Shown here: piece after piece, positions 1-5,856 of the stretch
Layout: every line of letters starts with the position of its first letter
Position numbering within the stretch: position 1 is the first letter of the stretch
Assembly (NCBI GenBank): GCA_025361465.1
Contig: JANYAG010000224.1
Location: forward strand, 1 to 9,265
Direction: 5' to 3'
Source: Gemmatimonadota bacterium
GTDB lineage: Bacteria > Gemmatimonadota > Gemmatimonadetes > Gemmatimonadales > GWC2-71-9
Length of the DNA stretch: 9,265 bases
Notes under the pieces: model-generated
Database searches by the model: none
Seen by the model: only the letters and a program-made list of their open reading frames with translations
What the model was told of the DNA's origin: nothing
Made by a program: the position numbers and the translations under genes

Positions 1-105
1 GGGGCCGACCAATGCGGTCACGCGTCCTTCCCCAATGCTGGCATCGACCTGATGCAGCACGGCCCGGCGACCGAACCGCTTGGTCAGTCCGCTGGTGACG
101 ATCAT
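1..105 (-). CDS. nosF: NosF-like ABC transporter ATP-binding subunit, N-terminal fragment
   Basis: Only the first 35 codons are inside the window; the gene runs off the left edge. The visible protein has the usual N-terminal pattern of an ABC ATPase: a short strand, L-T-K-R-F-G, then A-V-L-H-Q-V and I-G-E-G-R-V-T-A-L-V-G-P. It stops just where the Walker A loop should begin. Its ATG (105-103) overlaps the nosD stop codon as ATGA, so it is translationally coupled to nosD. NosF is the cytoplasmic ATPase of the NosDFY complex, which with periplasmic NosD and membrane NosY supports assembly of the copper-sulfur centre of nitrous oxide reductase. The assignment rests on position behind nosD plus the ABC-type start; Walker A, signature and Walker B motifs are not visible. 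nosY would be expected further left. Confidence 0.82.
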   Translation of the reverse strand, partial: MIVTSGLTKRFGRRAVLHQVDASIGEGRVTALVGP

Positions 106-1325
106 CGTGACGCCCCGGTCGGGTCGCGCATCAGCGGGTGACCGTCGACCACGTTCGCCGGCGTAAGCACCGGCACCACGCGCTCGGCGGCATCGAGCAG
201 CCGGACGAACAGCGACCGCTGCAGCAGCAGTGCCGGCGGCGCCTGCTCGACCAGCAGGGCAAAGAGCCGCACCGGGTGGTAGGGCACGTCGCCCTCTCCG
301 TTGTGGTCGAGGTCCCAGCCGTGATAGGACTCCCACCAGTTCCGGGCGAACACCGCAGTCGTCCCCCGGCCATTGACCGCCACGTCGAACGAGTTGCGCC
401 GGAAGGCGTTTCCCTCGAACCGCCCGTCGAAGCTGCTGGCGAGCAGCCGCAGCGCCCAACCGTTGTCATCGAAGCGATTGCCGAGCGCCACCAGCCGGTC
501 CGCCCCGTCGGCCAGCAGGCCGATGGTGTTGTCGCGGAACAGGTTGCCTTCGAGACGCGCGTCCTGGATCTCCTTGAGCAGCAGGCCGTACGCCGCAGCA
601 CCCCGGTTGGCCTCGAAGGTGTCGTGTGCCATGGTCACGACCCGCGTGTACATCACCGCCACGCCGCTGCCGTTGGCCCGGAAGTGGTTCCCGACGTACG
701 CTGACGAATCGCTGTACATGAAGTGCATCCCGTAGCGGATGTTGTGCTCGCTCAGGTTGTTGTGCACATCCGCCACGTGGGTGAACTCGAGGTAGATGCC
801 GTCGCGATGGCCGCTGATATGGTTGTGCGCGACCGTGACCTCGCGCGACGACCAGAGGTGGATGCCGTTGCCGCTGCCGGCCTCGTCGCGATCGCCCCGG
901 CCGGCGATCTCGTTGCGCGCGACCACGCAGCCGTGCGACGCGGCGATATAGATCGCGAAGAAGGTGTCGATGAAGCGGTTGTCCTCGATGCGACAGTCGT
1001 GCGCCCCGGCGACGTGCAGTGCGGCCCGATCCTCACTGTAGGAGAAGCCGGTATGGGTGAATTCGAAGCCCCGGATGGTGATGCCATCGGCGCGCAGGAC
1101 CACAATCTCGTGCAGGCCTTCGCCGTCGAGGATCGCGCCCGGCTCGCCGGTCAGCGTCAGGCGACGCGCGATGACGATGGTCGGCTCGCGGTAGCGTCCA
1201 GCCTTCACCACGACAGTGCCCCCCGGCACCGCCGCCGCCACCGCCGAGGCCACGGTGCGGAACGGCCCGGTCGGTGAGACCACGAGCGGCTGTTGCAGTA
1301 CGGCGAGCAGTGCGAGCGTGATCAC
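102..1325 (-). CDS. nosD: NosD, periplasmic copper-binding beta-helix protein for NosZ maturation
   Basis: This encodes about 407 residues. A short hydrophobic leader (about residues 2-17) is followed by a right-handed parallel beta-helix of CASH/NosD type. It shows recurring turns rich in N-x-I/F, G-I and D-N-x-F, such as ITIRGFEFTHTG, CRIEDNRFIDT and NGIHLWSSREVTV. NosD is the periplasmic partner of the NosFY ABC transporter and is needed to build the CuZ cluster of nitrous oxide reductase. I chose the GTG at 1325-1323 because GGGGAG lies about 8 nt upstream and the start falls 1 nt after the nosL stop. An in-frame GTG at 1361 would add 12 charged residues, overlap nosL, and has no properly spaced ribosome site. 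The stop overlaps the nosF start by 4 nt. Length and repeat style fit the family well. Confidence 0.92.
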   Translation of the reverse strand: MITLALLAVLQQPLVVSPTGPFRTVASAVAAAVPGGTVVVKAGRYREPTIVIARRLTLTGEPGAILDGEGLHEIVVLRADGITIRGFEFTHTGFSYSEDRAALHVAGAHDCRIEDNRFIDTFFAIYIAASHGCVVARNEIAGRGDRDEAGSGNGIHLWSSREVTVAHNHISGHRDGIYLEFTHVADVHNNLSEHNIRYGMHFMYSDSSAYVGNHFRANGSGVAVMYTRVVTMAHDTFEANRGAAAYGLLLKEIQDARLEGNLFRDNTIGLLADGADRLVALGNRFDDNGWALRLLASSFDGRFEGNAFRRNSFDVAVNGRGTTAVFARNWWESYHGWDLDHNGEGDVPYHPVRLFALLVEQAPPALLLQRSLFVRLLDAAERVVPVLTPANVVDGHPLMRDPTGASR

Positions 1326-1326
1326 G

Positions 1327-1800
1327 TCAGTTGCTCCCCGCCGGATGCGCCGGGGTTGCACCCTCCCGCTTGACGATGCCGCGGATCTGGTCCCAGGTCA
1401 GCGGCCCCTCGCCGTACTTCGCCACCATCTGCTTGAGGTTGTGGGTCGTGGCCACGGCGATGAACCCCTTCCCCATCGGCGAGTGCCCGGACACCGCCCG
1501 GAAAAAGCGGGCATTGTCGACCGGGATGAGGGTGCCGGGCCGCTCAGCGTCAGTCACCCAGATGGCGGTGGGCCCCTGCGGCTGGGCCATCACCCACCCG
1601 GCAAGGCATTCGATCGCGTCGAAGCGCACCGTGCGCCCGGTGCTTGTGATGGCGGCGGCCGCGAAGCGCCGTTCGCTGATCGTCATCCGGCAGAAGTCGC
1701 ACGCATCGGAATTCCAGGCGATCTGTGGCGGCCCACCACCGCAGCCGGTCAAGCCACCGGCGACCAGCATGCCGACCGCCATCAATTCGCGCCGGGTCAC
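1327..1800 (-). CDS. nosL: NosL, copper-chaperone lipoprotein
   Basis: This encodes about 157 residues. The N-terminus is a lipoprotein signal with lipobox L-T-G-C and predicted lipidated Cys20. A C-x-x-C-x-M motif follows (Cys34, Cys37, Met39, within DACDFCRMTI). The Cys-x-Met part matches the conserved NosL site known to bind Cu(I). Further family features are RFDAIECLAGW, a stretch around IPVDNARFF and SPMGKGF near the C-terminal half. NosL delivers copper to apo-NosZ in the periplasm. The start is the GTG at 1800-1798, overlapping the stop of the NosB-like gene as GTGA, with GGAG about 7 nt upstream. An ATG at 1782 is the alternative and would shorten the signal peptide. The reading frame stays open upstream to 2061, but that part overlaps the NosB-like gene and looks non-coding. 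The nosD start lies 1 nt downstream. Confidence 0.92.
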   Translation of the reverse strand: MTRRELMAVGMLVAGGLTGCGGGPPQIAWNSDACDFCRMTISERRFAAAAITSTGRTVRFDAIECLAGWVMAQPQGPTAIWVTDAERPGTLIPVDNARFFRAVSGHSPMGKGFIAVATTHNLKQMVAKYGEGPLTWDQIRGIVKREGATPAHPAGSN

Positions 1801-2378
1801 ACCACGCTCCGCCGCCGGGAGGTGACCAGCGTGCCCGCCGCCGCGAAAAACGCCAGACCGATCACCCCTGTCCCCGACGCTGGCCACGATGCCGCCGTAA
1901 AATTGAGCAGCTGCTTCGAGCCGAGCAGTGGCGGTTGGTACGTCATCCCCGGCACCACAATGATGGCCTCTTCCATGTCGAGGTTGTGACCGTAGTCGTA
2001 TTCCCAGCGCCAGAAGTCCGCCACCCCCACCGCGCCCACCAGGGCGAACACCACCAGCCAAGCCAACACGGCGCGGCGAGTCCCCCGCAGCGCTGCGGCC
2101 AGCCCGAGCACCGCCAGGCCAACGATGATCCAGCGCATGTACTGCAGCTCGGGGATGGCATCGGGATGGATTGGCTTCATCCCGATGTAGTGGTTCAGTC
2201 CATTGATGCTGCCGAGGTCGCTCGGCTTGATGCCCGTGACCGTGTTGGTACGGATCAGCAAGCCGAGCCCCTCGGGATACTGCGGTGCGTGCAGCTGCAC
2301 CCTCCAGAGCGGCAGGAACATCACCACCAGGAGACTGCAGGCGGCCAGGGCCACCACGAAGCGCGCTGCACGCGACAT
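1797..2378 (-). CDS. nosB: NosB-like four-helix membrane protein of clade II nos clusters
   Basis: This is a 193-residue membrane protein directly after nosZ (2-nt gap) and overlapping nosL by 4 nt. Hydrophobic helices lie at about 7-24, 82-98, 102-120 and 169-186. Two extracytoplasmic-looking loops carry the striking motifs G-L-N-H-Y-I-G-M-K-P-I (residues 60-70) and D-F-W-R-W-E-Y-D-Y-G-H-N-L-D (121-134), with His63 and His131 as possible metal or haem contacts. Clade II nos clusters characteristically carry a polytopic membrane protein of unknown function, NosB, immediately after nosZ, and position and topology match that. The NosB name is therefore an inference from context and general resemblance, not from a characterised motif. 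Its role in N2O reduction is not known; assembly or electron delivery are both possible. Confidence 0.7.
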   Translation of the reverse strand: MSRAARFVVALAACSLLVVMFLPLWRVQLHAPQYPEGLGLLIRTNTVTGIKPSDLGSINGLNHYIGMKPIHPDAIPELQYMRWIIVGLAVLGLAAALRGTRRAVLAWLVVFALVGAVGVADFWRWEYDYGHNLDMEEAIIVVPGMTYQPPLLGSKQLLNFTAASWPASGTGVIGLAFFAAAGTLVTSRRRSVV

Positions 2379-2380
2379 GC

Positions 2381-4405
2381 TTACATCGCCCCGTTCTTCA
2401 TGTGATCATGCGGCGAACCCGGCAGGAATGCCCCGACCCGCCCGGCCTGTGAGGCGGCCTTGGCGCTGATGTTGGCCTTCAAGGCGACGCTCGATCCCGG
2501 CGAGCTGACGCGGATGTAGCCCTGCATCTCCTGGTGCAGTGCGCTGCAGAAATCGGTGCAGTAGAAGGGGTAGACCCCGGGAGCCCGCGGCACCCACTGC
2601 AGCGTGCGCGTCTCGCCAGGCCGCAAGATCAACTGCGACGTGTTCATCCCCAGCACCGCAAAACCGTGGAGGATGTCCCAGTCCTGCTCGACGTTGGTGA
2701 CGTGGAAGTACACCGTGTCGCCGACCATCACCCCCTCGAGGTTGTCCGGAGCGAAGTGGCTGCGGATCGCGACCATCTTGATATGGACGTTCTTCCCCTT
2801 CCGCTCGATCCCGCCCTCGCTCTCGGCGCGCACCACGAACGGATTGGTGTTCTTCGCCAGATCGAAGAACTTGACCTGCTTGTCCTTGATCATGGCCGCG
2901 GGAATCGCCTGGGCGTAGTGCGGCTCGCCGGTGGTCGGGAAGTCGAGCAGCAGCTTCATCTTGTCACCGCTGATGTCGAACAGCTGCGCCGACTGCGCCA
3001 GTTCGGGGCCGGTCGGGAGGTAGCGGTCCTTGGTAATCTTGTTCATGGCGACCAGGTACTTCCCGAACGGCTGCTTGGAATCGCCGCCAGGAATCATCAG
3101 GTGGCCGATCGAGTAGTACGTGGGTGCCCGGTCAACCACTTCCCACGTTCCCAGCTTCCACTTCACCACTTCCGAGGAGATGAACATCGACGTGTAGGCA
3201 TAGCCCTTCCCGTCGAACTCGGTGTGCAGCGGGCCAAGGCCCGGCTTCTGCACTTCACCGGCGATCACCGCGTCGTACTTGAGGATCGGGATGCCGTCGA
3301 GATCGCCGTCAAACGCCTGGTCGGCGATGGCCTTCTTGAGCTTGGTGAACGAGTGCACAGGAATCACCGCGGCCAGCTTCCCGCCGCCGACGATGTATTC
3401 GCCGGTCGGGTCGACATCGACGCCGTGCGGCGATTTCGGGGTGGGCAGGAAGTACACCACGCCGGCGCAGTTGCGGGGATCGAGCATCAGCACGGAATGC
3501 TTCCGCTCGCTGACGGCCACGCGCGACGCCTCATTGACGTAGTTGTGGACGTACTCGGACGGAAATGCCTTTGCCTTCCCTGCCTTGACGCACTGCTCTG
3601 CCTGCTTCCAGTTCACCGCGGCAATGAAGTCCTTGTCGTTCTTGGAGGCATTCACCTCGAGCTTGGTGAAGGCCTGTTCGGTGTTGTAGGTCGTGAAGAA
3701 AAACCAGCCGTCCGATGGGCCCTTGCCGGCGTGCCCGAGGTCGAAATCGAAGCCGGGCATCATGATCTGGAATGCGACATCCATCTTACCGGGCTGATCG
3801 GCCCGAATGAACGACAGCGTCCCCTTGAAGTTCTGCTTGTAGCTCTCGATCGGCACGTCCGCGTTCGGCACCGGCACCGAGAAGCGGGTGGCCGACACGA
3901 CGTATTCCGAATTCCCCGTCGTGAATGGCGACGCATGGCCACCCGCGGCATTCGGGATCTGGATGATCTCGTCGGTCTCGAACCGCGTCAGGTCGATGCG
4001 GGCGATGCGCGGCGTGTTGTTGCCGTTGATGAAGAGCCAGCGCCCATCCGGCACGCTGCCGGTCTGGGAGAGCTCGGCGTGATGGGTATCATCCCACGGC
4101 ACCATCCCGTAGGTGGTCTGCAGCAGCGACTTGGTCTCCTCGTCGTAGCCGTAACCGTTCTCCGGGAACTGCGAGAAGACCGGAATCACCTTGAGCATCC
4201 GCCCCGAGGGCAATCCATACACGGAGACTTGCCCGCTGAACCCCCCCGACAGGAACGCGTAATACTCATCGTACTGGCCGGGCGCGACGTAGACCTTCTG
4301 GGCTGCGTCGCCGCTCACCAGCTGTTGCGGGGTCGAGCCCTTGCCACAGGCCGCGAGCACCACGGCGACAGCAAGGAGCGTGGAGTGAATGCTTCGATGG
4401 GTCAT
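2381..4405 (-). CDS. nosZ: Clade II nitrous-oxide reductase NosZ, predicted lipoprotein
   Basis: This is the 674-residue catalytic enzyme that reduces N2O to N2 in the periplasm. The N-terminal seven-bladed propeller carries all seven expected CuZ histidines: His108 and His109 (D-T-H-H), His157 (G-G-H-A-S), His287 (Y-V-H-N-Y), His327 (S-P-H-G-V), His394 (G-P-L-H-T-E) and His496 (E-P-H-Y-A). The C-terminal cupredoxin domain has the CuA ligands His580, Cys616, Cys620, His624 and Met627 in C-T-D-F-C-S-A-L-H-Q-E-M. Asp618 sits where clade I enzymes have Trp. The signal is Sec/lipoprotein type (L-A-A-C, Cys20) and not twin-arginine, which also marks clade II. The start is ATG 4405 with GAGG about 5-8 nt upstream; the 61 codons further upstream are open but run into the promoter. 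The stop is 2 nt before the NosB-like gene. The tail ends H-D-H-M-K-N-G-A-M. No residue expected for activity is missing. Confidence 0.98.
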   Translation of the reverse strand: MTHRSIHSTLLAVAVVLAACGKGSTPQQLVSGDAAQKVYVAPGQYDEYYAFLSGGFSGQVSVYGLPSGRMLKVIPVFSQFPENGYGYDEETKSLLQTTYGMVPWDDTHHAELSQTGSVPDGRWLFINGNNTPRIARIDLTRFETDEIIQIPNAAGGHASPFTTGNSEYVVSATRFSVPVPNADVPIESYKQNFKGTLSFIRADQPGKMDVAFQIMMPGFDFDLGHAGKGPSDGWFFFTTYNTEQAFTKLEVNASKNDKDFIAAVNWKQAEQCVKAGKAKAFPSEYVHNYVNEASRVAVSERKHSVLMLDPRNCAGVVYFLPTPKSPHGVDVDPTGEYIVGGGKLAAVIPVHSFTKLKKAIADQAFDGDLDGIPILKYDAVIAGEVQKPGLGPLHTEFDGKGYAYTSMFISSEVVKWKLGTWEVVDRAPTYYSIGHLMIPGGDSKQPFGKYLVAMNKITKDRYLPTGPELAQSAQLFDISGDKMKLLLDFPTTGEPHYAQAIPAAMIKDKQVKFFDLAKNTNPFVVRAESEGGIERKGKNVHIKMVAIRSHFAPDNLEGVMVGDTVYFHVTNVEQDWDILHGFAVLGMNTSQLILRPGETRTLQWVPRAPGVYPFYCTDFCSALHQEMQGYIRVSSPGSSVALKANISAKAASQAGRVGAFLPGSPHDHMKNGAM

Positions 4406-4503
4406 GCCTGCCTCGTGCGCTGGGCCCCGTGGTGGGCCGTTCCGCGCGGTCGATCCCTGCCGCCGCGCGCCGTGCCGCACCGCCCTCGCGGGGACACACG
4501 AGA

Positions 4504-4509
4504 AGTGTC
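4504..4509 (-). promoter_or_regulatory. Candidate -10 element of the nosZ promoter
   Basis: On the minus strand this reads GACACT, 22 nt after the operator at 4532-4545. The divergent promoter near 5790 has GATACT 23 nt after its own operator, with the conserved flank GGCGTCC in between in both cases. The expected start of transcription is near 4497, which would give the operator a centre near -41.5, the usual class II activator position. The hexamer match is weak on its own; the support comes from the parallel with the second site. Confidence 0.45.
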
Positions 4510-4531
4510 GCGGCCGGGATGTCGGGACGCC

Positions 4532-4545
4532 GTGACGGTTGTCAC
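4532..4545. promoter_or_regulatory. CRP/FNR-family operator upstream of nosZ
   Basis: This is a perfect inverted repeat GTGAC-GGTT-GTCAC, equivalent to a CRP-like GTGA-N6-TCAC site. A 21-nt block around it (4525-4545) matches the block at 5807-5827 at 20 of 21 positions, in the same orientation. The site lies about 127 nt upstream of the nosZ ATG. The neighbouring regulator has a CRP-like recognition helix, so it is the natural candidate to bind here and activate nosZ. Confidence 0.72.
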
Positions 4546-4560
4546 ATAGCGGGAGGGAAG

Positions 4561-4591
4561 CGGTCGGAAATGGGTGGCAGGTAAGCACGAC
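4561..4591 (+). repeat. Split inverted match to the hairpin-element core
   Basis: On the plus strand, CGGTCGGAAA (4561-4570) and AGCACGAC (4584-4591) are exact reverse complements of two blocks in element 1: TTTCCGACCG (4659-4668) and GTCGTGCT (4642-4649). The same two blocks occur in element 2 (4800-4809 and 4783-4790). The pairs nest, so a transcript could form an 18-bp alternative stem that competes with the element's own fold. It may instead be a decayed inverted third copy of the core. Confidence 0.6.
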
Positions 4592-4595
4592 GCCA

Positions 4596-4699
4596 GGCGC
4601 TTACGTGCTGGGTCCCGCTCGGGGCACGGTCACGGAGGAGGGTCGTGCTGTGATGACCTTTCCGACCGGGCCGTCGGCGGGACCCAGGATGTAAGCGCC
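4596..4699. repeat. Hairpin element, copy 1 (58-nt core in a 23-bp stem)
   Basis: The arms 4596-4618 and 4677-4699 are inverted repeats. The outer 9 bp (GGCGCTTAC/GTAAGCGCC) and the inner 11 bp are perfect; between them lie one G-G mismatch, a T-A pair and a G-T wobble. The enclosed core, 4619-4676, differs from copy 2 at only two of 58 positions. The core contains a small hairpin (CCGAC/GTCGG) and blocks that could form a pseudoknot (GCAC/GTGC with GGTCA/TGACC). No thymine run follows on either strand, so a standard intrinsic terminator is unlikely. I do not recognise the family. Confidence 0.85.
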
Positions 4700-4740
4700 A
4701 TCCCATCACCACCAACCGGCAAACGGCGAGTGGAGCCGCG

Positions 4741-4837
4741 ATAACAAGGGGGGTGTCGCTCGGGGCACGGTCATGGAGGAGAGTCGTGCTGTGATGACCT
4801 TTCCGACCGGGCCGTCGGCGACACCCCCGCTTGTTAT
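4741..4837. repeat. Hairpin element, copy 2 (same core, different stem)
   Basis: The arms 4741-4759 and 4818-4837 pair over 19 bp (ATAACAAG/CTTGTTAT outside, an 11-bp inner block) with a single bulged G at 4829. The core, 4760-4817, is exactly 58 nt as in copy 1, with two substitutions. Within the inner 11 pairs, four differ from copy 1 on both sides and still pair; the outer stem is unrelated in sequence. The element starts 15 nt beyond the stop of the upstream gene on the minus strand and is separated from copy 1 by 41 nt. Confidence 0.85.
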
Positions 4838-4852
4838 GGTCGGCCCCAAGCC

Positions 4853-5299
4853 TCAGCCAGCAATCGCCCGAAGCCCTGCCCCGACACTCCTGATCCGTGG
4901 ACGGAGGTACACGATCCCCGCAGCGAGTCCGAGCAATTGAAGCGCACCGCCGATCACGACAGCCCACCGCAGCGGGAGAGCAGTGTTCCAGGCGCGTGCC
5001 GTCTCGAAAATCGCACGAAGCAGGGTACCGAAAGTGATCAGCCACCATGCGGCCTCGGACAGCCAGGGCCGATGCCGGGTATCGCCCTGCGCCGGCCGCG
5101 GAAAGAGCCAGATGGCGACGCCGAGAATGGTCTCCATCACGGTCCCGACGAGCATCAGGTGGGCATGGGCACTCACCAGGTGCGGCAGCGGCCAGGCGCC
5201 AAGCAACTCGCGCCCCACCAGCATCCAGAACCCCATCGCGAGCCCGCTCGCCAGAAAGAGCGCCGCGGTGGCGAGAAACCGCCGGGAGAGCGGTGACAC
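4853..5299 (-). CDS. Short four-helix membrane protein resembling part of haem-copper oxidase subunit I (second of a pair)
   Basis: This encodes about 148 residues with hydrophobic helices at about 9-28, 45-66, 83-99 and 111-131. The segment A-H-A-H-L-M-L-V-G-T-V (residues 44-54), ending in W-L-F-P-R-P, resembles the conserved His-bearing helix of cbb3-oxidase/NorB-type subunit I, with His45 and His47 as possible haem ligands. At about 150 residues it can contain only one helix bundle, not a full 12-helix oxidase. It is a paralogue of the gene just upstream (same H-x-H, G-V-A and P-R pattern). The start is a GTG (5299-5297), 3 nt after that gene's stop; the ribosome site is weak, so coupling to the upstream gene is likely. 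Its place between the regulator and nosZ suggests a role in electron supply or NO/N2O metabolism, but no function is established. Confidence 0.8.
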   Translation of the reverse strand: MSPLSRRFLATAALFLASGLAMGFWMLVGRELLGAWPLPHLVSAHAHLMLVGTVMETILGVAIWLFPRPAQGDTRHRPWLSEAAWWLITFGTLLRAIFETARAWNTALPLRWAVVIGGALQLLGLAAGIVYLRPRIRSVGAGLRAIAG

Positions 5300-5302
5300 G
5301 GC

Positions 5303-5758
5303 TCAGCGACCAGGCGCCATGGTGAGCGGACGGCCGGTATTCACCAGCCGCGAGGGCGGTACCGCGGCACGATCGAGCGTCCGCCAGAGATTCCAAGCCA
5401 TGGCGTAAGCGCCGGCCGCACTCAGGACACCGCCGACCCCGAGGAGCCACGCGCCGGCAAGCACATCATGCATTCGGACCACAAATCCGCTCGCCAGGAC
5501 AAGCAACCCGACGTTCGACATCATCCAGTGCGCTACTGCGATCCGCGGGCTGTAGAGCGACGTCGCCGCGAATCGAGGCAGCACATGGTAGGCCACCCCG
5601 GCGATCATCATCATCACGAAGCCGAGGAGGAGCATGTGCAGGTGAGCCGGGCGATAGATGATCCACGCTGGGTGGACCGCCATGCAGACACCCAGGGTGA
5701 CACCCAGCGCGAGCCAGGCCAGCGATGCCCGGAGAAACCGCACCACGAACACTTCCAT
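5303..5758 (-). CDS. Short four-helix membrane protein resembling part of haem-copper oxidase subunit I (first of a pair)
   Basis: This encodes about 151 residues with helices at about 10-28, 39-60, 79-95 and 102-122. The helix A-H-L-H-M-L-L-L-G-F-V (38-48), followed by G-V-A-Y-H-V-L-P-R-F (54-63), is typical of the subunit I superfamily of haem-copper oxidases and NO reductases. His39, His41, His58 and His77 are membrane-associated candidate ligands. The start is ATG 5758, with GGGGAG about 6 nt upstream and a GATACT -10-like box at 5785-5790. The frame is open further upstream but would run through the operator. It is the first gene of the minus-strand unit leading to nosZ and divergent from the Crp/Fnr gene. 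Its function is unknown: the family resemblance says membrane haem protein, and the context says N2O respiration. Confidence 0.82.
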   Translation of the reverse strand: MEVFVVRFLRASLAWLALGVTLGVCMAVHPAWIIYRPAHLHMLLLGFVMMMIAGVAYHVLPRFAATSLYSPRIAVAHWMMSNVGLLVLASGFVVRMHDVLAGAWLLGVGGVLSAAGAYAMAWNLWRTLDRAAVPPSRLVNTGRPLTMAPGR

Positions 5759-5784
5759 TCCGACTCCCCTCTGAGGACGGATCG

Positions 5785-5790
5785 AGTATC
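5785..5790 (-). promoter_or_regulatory. Candidate -10 element for the membrane-protein pair
   Basis: On the minus strand this reads GATACT, close to the TATAAT consensus. It lies 23 nt after the operator at 5813-5828. A start of transcription near 5778 would put the operator centre at about -42, the class II activator position, and leave a leader of only about 20 nt containing the GGGGAG ribosome site. Confidence 0.55.
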
Positions 5791-5812
5791 GCCCGGGAGA
5801 GCCGACGGACGC

Positions 5813-5828
5813 CGTGACGCTTGTCACG
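5813..5828. promoter_or_regulatory. CRP/FNR-family operator in the divergent promoter region
   Basis: This is a perfect inverted repeat CGTGAC-GCTT-GTCACG, i.e. a GTGA-N6-TCAC site one base from the CRP consensus in each half. It is the partner of the nosZ operator at 4532-4545. It lies between the regulator (plus) and the membrane-protein pair (minus), so it may serve activation on one side and autoregulation on the other. It covers a possible TTG start of the regulator at 5821, which argues for a later start. Confidence 0.72.
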
Positions 5829-5856
5829 CCGGGTCCCGGGGCGCTTGATTGGCAGG

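Larger units (their letters stand above)
4406..4852. other. 447-bp non-coding region upstream of nosZ
   Basis: This is the gap between nosZ and the upstream membrane-protein gene. Going along the minus strand from 4852, it holds hairpin element 2 (starting 15 nt after the gene's stop), then element 1, then a segment complementary to the element core, the CRP-like operator, a -10-like hexamer, and a leader of roughly 90 nt before the nosZ ATG. Long open frames cross it on both strands, but they lack family resemblance and overlap real genes, so I treat it as regulatory or structural DNA. Confidence 0.75.

Noticed and set aside
1801..2061. Upstream extension of the nosL frame
   Set aside because: It overlaps the NosB-like gene entirely, is Gly/Arg-rich, and would bury the lipoprotein signal; the GTGA start at 1800 explains the junction.
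2534..4549. Very long plus-strand open frame (671 codons) opposite nosZ
   Set aside because: It is antisense to the unmistakable nosZ and is His/Arg/Val-rich low-complexity; high GC content leaves antisense frames open. No family resemblance.
4596..4837. Elements as ordinary Rho-independent terminators or a CRISPR array
   Set aside because: There is no thymine run on either strand and a 58-nt structured loop is atypical for a terminator. Two copies with differing palindromic arms do not fit repeat-spacer architecture.
4652..4930. Small plus-strand frames starting at ATG inside each element core, preceded by GGAGGAG
   Set aside because: The purine run is 10 or more nt from the ATG, the copy 1 frame ends after 14 codons, and the copy 2 frame runs antisense into a real gene. 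Conserved stem pairing explains the sequence better than coding.
4542..5450. 302-codon minus-strand frame crossing the hairpin elements
   Set aside because: It overlaps two better-supported membrane-protein genes in another frame and is Arg-rich. Its internal repeat is only the translated element core, and one of the two core differences changes the residue.
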